Assembly (NCBI GenBank): GCA_030604975.1
Contig: JAUVUV010000053.1
Span: 1 to 9,662 of the forward strand
From: Candidatus Glassiibacteriota bacterium
GTDB lineage: Bacteria > Gemmatimonadota > Glassbacteria > GWA2-58-10
Reading direction: 5' to 3'
Length of the DNA: 9,662 bases
A program made the position numbers and the translations under genes. Positions 1 to 5,644 of this stretch are shown here, in pieces (positions within the stretch are counted from its first letter, which is position 1; every line of letters begins with the position of its first letter). The notes beneath the pieces were generated by a model, which had not been told where the DNA came from, made no database searches, and was given only the letters and a program-made list of their open reading frames with translations.

Positions 1-533
1 CTCGAGCGCCCAGTGATGTAATCCTCGTTTTCGGAGGCGGTGTGGGAGAAAGCGGCAAACCGGGAAATTCCACCCTCGAGCGCGCCCGCTACGCAGCCAG
101 GCTCTATCGTGAGGGTCTTGCCCCCAAGGTTATTTTTTCCAGCGGCTACCAGCAATTCAATAGAAAAGATTCAGAAAATATGCAAAAGATTGCTTTAGAC
201 GAGGGGATCCCGGCCTGGGATATTATCATCGAGGATAAAGCGGCGAACAATTACGAGAACGTGACCTTCTGTCTCGCCCTGATGACAGACCACGAACTTA
301 CATCTGCTTTGGTTGTCTCCGGGCAATACAATATGCTTCGTACCAAGCTGTTATTCGACCGCCAGTTGAATCTTTATCCCGAAAGCGGAATCACCCAGGA
401 TTCGTTACATCTGACCCCAGTGGCCGAGAGTATCTTTTTTCACCCCCAGGACGGCAGTCGTCTGGAGCAGTTGAAAGCCGTTTTACACGAATATGCGGCG
501 ATTGTAAATTACTGGTGGCTGGACCGTATCTAA
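1..533 (+). CDS. DUF218 (YdcF/SanA/ElyC-like) envelope protein, 5'-truncated
   Basis: The reading frame is open from base 3 to the TAA at 531-533, so the gene begins outside the window; the GTG at 42 is internal, because family motif sequence lies before it. The opening residues DVILVFGGG match the first strand and glycine loop of DUF218. They are followed by RARYAARLYREGLAPKVIFSSG, by the SENM helix, by IIIEDKAANNYENV (the family's conserved E...NTxEN region) and by VVSGQYNMLRTKLLFDR. Known relatives are E. coli YdcF, SanA and ElyC; ElyC has been linked to peptidoglycan assembly and undecaprenyl lipid-carrier metabolism, and the biochemical activity of the family is poorly defined. An N-terminal membrane anchor is common in the family but would lie in the missing part. 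The next gene starts 15 bases downstream, so the two are probably co-transcribed. Adjacent glycan genes suggest an envelope polysaccharide role, by inference. The family assignment is firm; the function is not. Confidence 0.85.
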   Translation, partial: RAPSDVILVFGGGVGESGKPGNSTLERARYAARLYREGLAPKVIFSSGYQQFNRKDSENMQKIALDEGIPAWDIIIEDKAANNYENVTFCLALMTDHELTSALVVSGQYNMLRTKLLFDRQLNLYPESGITQDSLHLTPVAESIFFHPQDGSRLEQLKAVLHEYAAIVNYWWLDRI

Positions 534-543
534 GAAACGCTAC

Positions 544-548
544 GGAGG
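544..548 (+). promoter_or_regulatory. Shine-Dalgarno GGAGG abutting the glycosyltransferase start
   Basis: GGAGG ends immediately before the ATG at 549, leaving no spacer, and lies 15 bases before the in-frame ATG at 564. A normal spacer is 5 to 9 bases, so either the start at 549 is wrong or initiation is inefficient. Because family homology begins only at about residue 11, both starts leave the enzyme complete. Confidence 0.4.
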
Positions 549-1748
549 ATGGCTTCGACAACCATGCAGCAAAAACGAAAAATCAAAATCCTCAGGATTA
601 TCGCCCGGATGAACATCGGCGGCCCGGCTCTGCATGTTATCATTCTCAACAGTGAGCTTGATTTCGGTCGCTACGTTTCTCAGCTTGTCACCGGAATAGA
701 GTCCCCGGCCGAGGGGAACATGTACGAGTTTGCCGAAGAAAAAGGCGTGCATCCGATAGTTATCGACGCCCTGGGCCGTGAGATATTCTTCAAAGAGGAC
801 TTTCGAGCCCTGATCAAGCTGATCAGGCTAATCAACATCGAGAAACCCGATATCGTCCACACCCACACGGCAAAGGCGGGTACTCTGGGCCGGATTGCGG
901 CCAAACTGACCGGGGTCCCGATCATTATCCATACCTTTCACGGCCACGTATTTCATAGCTACTTCGGATTCTTCAAATCGAAATTTTTCTTGTGGTTAGA
1001 GCGCCTGTTGGCTAAATTCACCAATGTTATTATCACTGTCGGCGAGCAGCAGCGCAGAGAAATTATCCAGTACAAGGTGGCCGAACCGGAAAAAGTTGTC
1101 TCCATTTCGCTCGGTCTAGATCTGAAACCATTTGTCAGCACGAAAACCGACCCGAACAAGCTTCGCAGAGAACTCTCTCTGCCCCGGCAGACTCTCCTTG
1201 TGGGAATAGTCGCCAGGCTCGTGCCGATCAAAAACCATCTCTGTTTTCTTGAATCCACCCGGCTGATACTTCAAAACTTCGATAATGTACGATTTTTGAT
1301 TATCGGCGATGGCGAGTTGAGAACTTACCTCGAACAAAAGGCCCGGGACCTTGGTCTGGAATCTCGGGTCATCTTTATGGGTTTTCAGCACGACCTGGTG
1401 AAAATCTATACCGGCCTGGACATCGTGATCCTGAGTTCTTTCAACGAGGGGTTGCCCGTGGCCCTGATCGAAGCCATGGCCGCAGGTAAGCCGGTAATCT
1501 CAACCAATGTCGGGGGTGTGGGGGATTTAATCCTGGACGGCGACAATGGGTTGCTGGTTCCCTCGAACGATCCGATGGCATTGGCCGAGGCAATTCTCTA
1601 CCTGCTCAAAAACCCTGAACGCCGCAAAATAATGGGGGACGCCGGCAAGAAAAAGGCTTATCCCCTGTTCGATAAAAACAGGCTGTTAGGCGATATCGAC
1701 AAGCTTTACCGGAAATTAATAAAAATTGAGGGAATAAACCTGAATTAA
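549..1748 (+). CDS. GT4-family glycosyltransferase (GT-B fold)
   Basis: This 399-residue protein is the usual length for a soluble or membrane-associated GT-B glycosyltransferase. The N-terminal Rossmann half (about 13-190) opens with KILRIIARMNIGGPALHV, the glycine-rich acceptor-side loop, and carries HTHTAKAGTLGRIAA at 104-118 and HTFHGH at 128-133. The C-terminal nucleotide-sugar half (about 213-380) has VGIVARLVPIKNH at 218-230, IIGDGELR at 251-258, and the retaining GT4 E-x7-E pair at E300 and E308 within EGLPVALIEAMAAGKPV. It should transfer a sugar from an NDP-sugar to a lipid-linked acceptor on the cytoplasmic face; donor and linkage cannot be read from sequence. The start is uncertain: GGAGG at 544-548 touches the ATG at 549, while the in-frame ATG at 564 lies 15 bases beyond it; neither spacing is ideal. 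It sits between the DUF218 gene and a nucleotide-sugar SDR in a polysaccharide block. Confidence 0.92.
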   Translation: MASTTMQQKRKIKILRIIARMNIGGPALHVIILNSELDFGRYVSQLVTGIESPAEGNMYEFAEEKGVHPIVIDALGREIFFKEDFRALIKLIRLINIEKPDIVHTHTAKAGTLGRIAAKLTGVPIIIHTFHGHVFHSYFGFFKSKFFLWLERLLAKFTNVIITVGEQQRREIIQYKVAEPEKVVSISLGLDLKPFVSTKTDPNKLRRELSLPRQTLLVGIVARLVPIKNHLCFLESTRLILQNFDNVRFLIIGDGELRTYLEQKARDLGLESRVIFMGFQHDLVKIYTGLDIVILSSFNEGLPVALIEAMAAGKPVISTNVGGVGDLILDGDNGLLVPSNDPMALAEAILYLLKNPERRKIMGDAGKKKAYPLFDKNRLLGDIDKLYRKLIKIEGINLN

Positions 1749-1759
1749 TCTAAAGCGGC

Positions 1760-1801
1760 CGGCACGAGGTGATGAAGAAAGGGTACACGAGGCGGCACGA
1801 G
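1760..1801 (+). repeat. Short direct repeat CGGCACGAG, two copies plus a partial third
   Basis: CGGCACGAG occurs at 1760-1768 and 1793-1801, and a shorter CACGAG lies between them at 1786-1791. The copies start 33 bases apart, just past the stop of the glycosyltransferase gene. They fall in the 212-base stretch between that gene and the SDR gene, which holds no convincing reading frame on either strand. The repeats are too short to assign a role; they could bind a regulator or be chance. Confidence 0.3.
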
Positions 1802-1812
1802 AAAAACATTAT

Positions 1813-1829
1813 CGAAGATTTTTTCTTCG
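1813..1829 (+). other. Small stem-loop in the glycosyltransferase-SDR gap
   Basis: CGAAGA at 1813-1818 pairs with TCTTCG at 1824-1829 around a five-T loop, giving six perfect base pairs. There is no U-tract after the stem, so it is not a convincing intrinsic terminator. It may be an mRNA-processing or stability element between two co-directional genes, or chance. Confidence 0.25.
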
Positions 1830-1951
1830 CCGAATAGATGCCCGCATCCTGCGACAATTCGGTCATCCTCAGACACAATCCGCCTGTACCTTTGGCTTAC
1901 CTCCAGCCTGTGGCTTAAACCGGCGTCCGATTCTTTTTTGAAATCAACCAC

Positions 1952-1956
1952 AGGAG
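1952..1956 (+). promoter_or_regulatory. Shine-Dalgarno AGGAG that selects the SDR start
   Basis: AGGAG lies seven bases before the ATG at 1964 and four before the TTG at 1961. The better spacing and the stronger codon both favour 1964, which also puts the first strand of the Rossmann fold right at the N-terminus, as is normal for extended SDRs. Confidence 0.65.
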
Positions 1957-1963
1957 CATTTTG

Positions 1964-2956
1964 ATGAGATCGTTAATCACCGGTGGAGCTGGATTTATCG
2001 GTTCTCATTTGAGCAAAAAACTTCTTGATCTCGGTTATAAGGTGACTATTATCGATGATCTGTCCACCGGAAGAATGGAAAATATCAAGCACCTTACAGC
2101 CAACAAAAACTATTCTTTCGCAATCGAAAACATTCTCAACGAAACCGTTATGGACCGTCTGATCAGTGAATGCGACATCATTTTCCATCTGGCGGCCGCG
2201 GTTGGAGTGGAACTGATTGTCGAGCGCCCGGTGGAGGTGATCGAGACCAATATTCTGGGAACCGAGATGGTCCTTAAAATCGCTAACCGGTATAAGAAGA
2301 AAACTCTGATTACCTCGACCAGCGAAATCTATGGAAAAAGCAACAAGGTTCCGTTCAAGGAGGAAGATGACAGCCTGATGGGACCGACGACCAAGAACCG
2401 CTGGTCATATGCCTGCTCCAAGGCGATAGATGAATTCCTGGCCCTGGCGTATTACCAGGAAAAGAAACTGCCGGTGGTGATCGCCCGCCTTTTCAACACC
2501 GTGGGACCACGCCAGACCGGCCGTTACGGAATGGTGGTACCCCGTTTCGTGGCTTTCGCTCTTAAAAAAGAGCCGCTCCTGGTTTACGGGGACGGCCACC
2601 AGAGCCGCTGCTTCACATATATTGACGATACTGTGGAGTATCTGGTGCGCCTGAGCCGGCTTCCGGAAGCCGAGGGAGAGATATTCAACGTGGGCAATAA
2701 CAGGGAGATTAAAATTCTCGATCTGGCCGAAAAGATCCGGAAAATGGTGAATAGCCCGTCTGAAATCCGCTTCATTCCCTACGATGAGGCTTTTGCGAAA
2801 GGGTTTGAAGACATGCACAGGCGAATACCCGATATTTCCAAGGTCTGCAAGTGCACCGGTTACAAAGCCCAATACGACCTGGAGACAACACTCGAACGGG
2901 TGATCGCCTATGTCAAAGAGGTGGGACCCGATAGCTTATTGAGGAGTAAATCCTGA
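1964..2956 (+). CDS. Extended SDR nucleotide-sugar enzyme, UDP-glucuronate decarboxylase-like
   Basis: This 330-residue extended short-chain dehydrogenase/reductase begins MRSLITGGAGFIGSHL, with the NAD-binding GxxGxxG at 7-13 and an acidic pair after strand 2 (D31, D32). The catalytic set is S/T in STSEIYG (118-124) with E121, plus Y149 and K153 in YACSK. An EDMHRRIPDI stretch (282-291) supplies R286/R287. E121 in the TSE triad and an arginine in the late ED-x-RR-PDI segment are the residues that distinguish UDP-glucuronate decarboxylases (UXS, ArnA C-terminal domain) from ordinary 4-epimerases and dehydratases, so formation of a UDP-pentose from UDP-glucuronate is the best guess. The overall pattern (GPTTKNRWSYACSK, RCFTYIDD) also resembles the ArnA decarboxylase domain. 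A UDP-sugar 4-epimerase or 4,6-dehydratase cannot be excluded. The product would feed the neighbouring glycosyltransferases. The ATG at 1964 is preferred over the TTG at 1961 on ribosome-site spacing. Confidence 0.85.
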   Translation: MRSLITGGAGFIGSHLSKKLLDLGYKVTIIDDLSTGRMENIKHLTANKNYSFAIENILNETVMDRLISECDIIFHLAAAVGVELIVERPVEVIETNILGTEMVLKIANRYKKKTLITSTSEIYGKSNKVPFKEEDDSLMGPTTKNRWSYACSKAIDEFLALAYYQEKKLPVVIARLFNTVGPRQTGRYGMVVPRFVAFALKKEPLLVYGDGHQSRCFTYIDDTVEYLVRLSRLPEAEGEIFNVGNNREIKILDLAEKIRKMVNSPSEIRFIPYDEAFAKGFEDMHRRIPDISKVCKCTGYKAQYDLETTLERVIAYVKEVGPDSLLRSKS

Positions 2957-2968
2957 TAGCAAGTCTCA

Positions 2969-2986
2969 CCGGAATATACACTCCGG
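2969..2986 (+). other. Weak inverted repeat after the SDR gene
   Basis: CCGGA (2969-2973) and TCCGG (2982-2986) can form a five-pair stem with an eight-base loop, 12 bases after the stop. An overlapping alternative uses ACCGG at 2968-2972 with CCGGT at 2992-2996. The trailing bases are CTTTACCGGTTTTG, not a clean U-tract, so at most this is a weak terminator or attenuator. The rest of the 151-base gap up to 3107 shows no clear promoter. Confidence 0.25.
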
Positions 2987-3094
2987 CTTTACCGGTTTTG
3001 ATGCTGATATAAAGCCCTTTGTGGAATCTATTTAATTTTCAGGCAAATTGCTCATTTCCCGGCCTTACGGGAGAAAGCACTTTGCCCACATGGC

Positions 3095-3099
3095 AAGGA
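3095..3099 (+). promoter_or_regulatory. Shine-Dalgarno AAGGA for the WecA-like gene
   Basis: AAGGA lies eight bases before the ATG at 3108, good spacing that supports this start. A short stem, TTGCC (3082-3086) with GGCAA (3092-3096), overlaps its first two bases and could modestly reduce ribosome access, but five base pairs is weak evidence. Confidence 0.5.
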
Positions 3100-3107
3100 C
3101 AATTTAA

Positions 3108-4316
3108 ATGCAGTTTAATCGGGAGTTTCTGGGCGCAGCTCTCTTGATCCTGATTGGATCAAGCCTGCTTTGCTATTTTCTGATTTTATTTTTCAGGCGC
3201 CTGGCTCTGGGGGCCGGGATAGTTGACACCCCCCGGGAAGACCGCTTCCACGACCATCAGGTACCGCTGATGGGTGGGAATGCCATTTACTTCGCATTCC
3301 TTAGCTTCCTGGTCTTCAAGGGCTTGATCGGTCTGGATGTCGGCCTTGTGCTACTGACCGGGGTAGCCGGTATGCTGTACGGTATCCTTCGCCATCGCAA
3401 CAGGATCTACCTCATTTTCATCCTCTCTGTGATCTGGTGTTCGCTACTCGGAATACTTGTCGCCGAGGACAGCGAAAACCAGGTTCTGGGGCTGCTTCTC
3501 GGAGGAACTATCCTTCTCTTGGTAGGTAATGTTGATGATGCCAGGGGCGGGCTTATCCCCCATGTCAAGTTGGTGGGGCAGATTATCGCTGGCTTTTTCC
3601 TGATCTATTTCGGTATCAAGGTGAACTTTTTTATTGATCTCGGAGTTGAATGGGGAATTCCCTACTTAAAACACCTGACCTATCCCTTCACCCTTTTCTG
3701 GATAATAGGGATGACCAACGCTTTCAACCTGATCGACAACATGAACGGGCTCTCCTGCGGGGTGGCTGTGATCAGCAGTCTCTTTTTCGGGCTGATCTCA
3801 TTTGTCAACGGCCAAGTCGAGCTGGGATACATTTTCTTTATCTTTACTGGCGCAGGTTTAGGCTACCTGCCCCATAACTTTCCAAAGGCGAAAATATTCA
3901 TGGGAGATGCAGGCAGCCTTTTTATCGGCTTTGTGATCGCCGGACTTTCGATTGTGGGAAGCTGGACTACTGCAGAAGGCTGGGTTCCCTACCGTTTCAA
4001 AATATCGCTGGCTATTCCAATGCTGGTACTGATCTACCCGATTTTCGACACAGCCCTGGTCACTATTACGCGGATCATTCGCAGACGACCGATCTCACTA
4101 GGGGGCAAAGACCACAGTAGCCACCGTCTTGTACACATGGGGCTCGGGCCTGCCGACACCGTCCTTCTGATTTACACCTTCTCCAGTTTCTGTGGTTTCT
4201 CCGCGCTTTTTCTGACCATTATTTACTACGAGCAGGCCCTGTTGATGTTGGCATTCCTGGCTTTGTTCATTTTTCTTGTCGGCTTGCGGCTGGGCAGGAT
4301 CCAGATCGATGATTAA
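3108..4316 (+). CDS. WecA/TagO/MraY-like polyprenyl-phosphate sugar-1-phosphate transferase
   Basis: This 402-residue polytopic membrane protein (about eleven hydrophobic segments by eye) starts lipid-linked glycan synthesis by moving a HexNAc-1-phosphate from a UDP-sugar to undecaprenyl phosphate. Family motifs occur in order: DTPREDRFH (40-48), VPLMGGNAIY (52-61), NVDDARG with the Mg-binding pair D143/D144, NAFNLIDNMNGL (204-215), FMGDAGSLFIGF (264-275), and GGKDHSSHRLVHMGL (332-346), equivalent to the WecA HIHH loop. Two features stand out. The second aspartate of the usual NLxDxxDG motif is asparagine here (D210, then N213), and the MGG-to-DD spacing is about 50 residues longer than in E. 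coli WecA, adding membrane segments. The NLIDNMNG/DHSSHRL combination resembles a widespread but little-studied MraY-like subfamily rather than true MraY, so the sugar is unassigned. It follows the SDR gene by 151 bases and is probably part of the same polysaccharide block. Confidence 0.88.
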   Translation: MQFNREFLGAALLILIGSSLLCYFLILFFRRLALGAGIVDTPREDRFHDHQVPLMGGNAIYFAFLSFLVFKGLIGLDVGLVLLTGVAGMLYGILRHRNRIYLIFILSVIWCSLLGILVAEDSENQVLGLLLGGTILLLVGNVDDARGGLIPHVKLVGQIIAGFFLIYFGIKVNFFIDLGVEWGIPYLKHLTYPFTLFWIIGMTNAFNLIDNMNGLSCGVAVISSLFFGLISFVNGQVELGYIFFIFTGAGLGYLPHNFPKAKIFMGDAGSLFIGFVIAGLSIVGSWTTAEGWVPYRFKISLAIPMLVLIYPIFDTALVTITRIIRRRPISLGGKDHSSHRLVHMGLGPADTVLLIYTFSSFCGFSALFLTIIYYEQALLMLAFLALFIFLVGLRLGRIQIDD

Positions 4317-4337
4317 TATCTGTAGATTGGAGGTTTA

Positions 4338-4368
4338 TTTACTATATTTGAAGATCGTGTTCTATAAT
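4338..4368 (+). promoter_or_regulatory. Candidate sigma-70-type promoter for the NYN-trkA-trkH unit
   Basis: A perfect -10 box TATAAT sits at 4363-4368, preceded 19 bases upstream by TTTACT (4338-4343, four of six matches to TTGACA). Transcription would start near 4375, about 30 bases before the ATG at 4406. The surrounding 89-base gap is distinctly AT-rich relative to the flanking genes. An overlapping TATATTTG at 4343-4350 also fits the Bacteroidota -7 consensus TAnnTTTG, but no matching -33 element lies at the usual distance. The long 19-base spacer and poor -35 lower confidence. The position marks a likely break between the polysaccharide genes and the potassium-uptake genes. Confidence 0.42.
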
Positions 4369-4405
4369 CATTCTCAATTATTTATGCGAAAGGTAAAACC
4401 TAAAA

Positions 4406-5644
4406 ATGCAAAATTCAAATCGAAAAGGGAAAGAATTCAAAGACTGGCTGCCTACCAAGGAACAGCTTCAGATAATTCTGGAGAACCTATTCGAACGCCA
4501 GCGCTTGATTGAACTGGCCCTTCGCTGCACCACCCGCGATGAGGAACTCGACCTGCGTCAGGCCAGGACCCACGAGTTGATCGAAATCCTGACCTCGGCC
4601 TGGAAATCCGGCCCTAAAAGGATCTCCGGCAGCCTTTGGGGGGCGATAGACCAGGAACTGGCAGGCAGGCTGAAAAACTACTTGGGCCTCGGCGAAAACA
4701 GGCTTCGTGACATGCTTTCTACACTCCAGTCCGAGGGTTCCTATGACCGAAAAACCTCAGCGAACCTCTTGTGGGTGCTACTGCACGAAAAACACGAAAA
4801 CCTTCTGTCAGAATTCGAATCTGTGCTCAACCACCGGTTTCGCGACGCAGGCAGCCTGCTGGCGACTAAATCAACATACATGGAAAAATTTAGCGAGGTC
4901 GAGGAACAAATCGCCGGGCTGGGCCGAGAGTTGAAGGTCCTGCTGATCGAGCAGACACAGGAGATAGAAGGCCTTAAAGCCCGCCTGGAGGAACTGGAGG
5001 CTTCCGCTCATGCAAAACCCGGCAACAACATCCTGCGCCAGCGCCTGAAGGATATTCCGACAGAAAAAGTGCGGGTAGGCGTTTTTGTCGACGTCCAGAA
5101 CATGTTTTACGCGGCTAAAAAGCTCGACGGGGCGCGCCTTGATTACGAGTCCATACTGGACCGGATTGTCAGCGGCCGCCGGCTGATTAAAGCGGTTGCC
5201 TATATCGTGGAATCCTCCGAAATCGATCAGAGTGGTTTTATCAGTGTGCTGGAAAAGAAAGGATACCAGGTACGCCGCAAGGAACTGAAATCTTTTATGG
5301 ACGGTACCGCCAAGGGGGACTGGGACATGGGAATGGCGATCGATATACTCGAGATGTCAGACTACCTCGATGTGGTGGCCCTGGTTACCGGAGATGGAGA
5401 TTTCGTCTCGCTTGTTCGCCTGGTGAAAAAGTTAGGGCCCTTTGTAGAGCTTTACGCTTTCGGGCACAACCTGAGCAGCGAACTTAAAGAAACCAGCGAT
5501 AAATTTTTCGAAATAGGAAGCAACCTGCTTCTGAAAAACTTCCATCACCAGGTCCTGGCTGAGAGTGCGCCAAAGGAAACCGGCCCCAAGCCGGTCGGTG
5601 ATCCTCTAGCCGAAAAGGCCGAAAAAACGGAAGAACATCAATGA
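4406..5644 (+). CDS. NYN-domain (LabA/DUF88-like, PIN-fold) protein with helical coiled-coil N-terminal half
   Basis: This 412-residue protein has two parts. Residues 1 to about 155 are helical and unrecognised, and 160-200 are rich in E, L, K and Q in a heptad-like pattern (EVEEQIAGLGRELKVLL, EIEGLKARLEELEA) that suggests a coiled coil for oligomerisation. Residues 222-375 form an NYN domain: VGVFVDVQNM with D229 and N232, KGDWDMGMAIDIL with D305/D307/D313, and VTGDGDFVSLV with D330/D332, followed by FFEIGSN. These acidic residues match the metal site of PIN-like nucleases, so RNase activity is plausible but unproven; LabA/DUF88 proteins are mostly uncharacterised. The last 25 residues are a charged, proline-containing tail. 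AAAGG at 4389-4393 is a weak ribosome site 12 bases before the start. Its stop overlaps the trkA start in ATGA, so translation is probably coupled. No signal peptide or membrane segment is seen, so it is likely cytoplasmic. Confidence 0.85.
   Translation: MQNSNRKGKEFKDWLPTKEQLQIILENLFERQRLIELALRCTTRDEELDLRQARTHELIEILTSAWKSGPKRISGSLWGAIDQELAGRLKNYLGLGENRLRDMLSTLQSEGSYDRKTSANLLWVLLHEKHENLLSEFESVLNHRFRDAGSLLATKSTYMEKFSEVEEQIAGLGRELKVLLIEQTQEIEGLKARLEELEASAHAKPGNNILRQRLKDIPTEKVRVGVFVDVQNMFYAAKKLDGARLDYESILDRIVSGRRLIKAVAYIVESSEIDQSGFISVLEKKGYQVRRKELKSFMDGTAKGDWDMGMAIDILEMSDYLDVVALVTGDGDFVSLVRLVKKLGPFVELYAFGHNLSSELKETSDKFFEIGSNLLLKNFHHQVLAESAPKETGPKPVGDPLAEKAEKTEEHQ

Noticed and set aside
1..6. CTCGAG at the very start as a cloning junction
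   Set aside because: It lies in the open DUF218 reading frame, and CTCGAG recurs inside genes in the window (for example 75-80), so it is just sequence.
1760..1801. CGGCACGAG copies as cloning-adaptor contamination (resembling a classical cDNA adaptor)
   Set aside because: Flanking genes are continuous and the copies lack the full adaptor context; a natural short repeat or chance is simpler.
1745..1951. 68-codon minus-strand frame filling the gap between the glycosyltransferase and SDR genes
   Set aside because: It needs a GTG start without a ribosome site, overlaps the end of the glycosyltransferase gene, and shows no recognisable motif; the opposite orientation to all neighbours also argues against it.
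2405..2872. 155-codon minus-strand frame opposite the SDR gene
   Set aside because: It lies over conserved SDR motifs on the other strand and has no recognisable domain.
2969..2996. Intrinsic terminator after the SDR gene
   Set aside because: The stem has only five pairs and is not followed by a run of Ts, so it is listed only as a weak inverted repeat.
4317..4405. c-di-AMP or K+-type riboswitch before the Trk genes
   Set aside because: At 89 bases, with a promoter inside leaving about 30 bases of leader, the gap is too short for such an aptamer and shows no matching conserved core.
4276..4512. 78-codon plus-strand frame spanning the gap before the NYN gene
   Set aside because: It overlaps the ends of two real genes, has no family match and would run through the candidate promoter.
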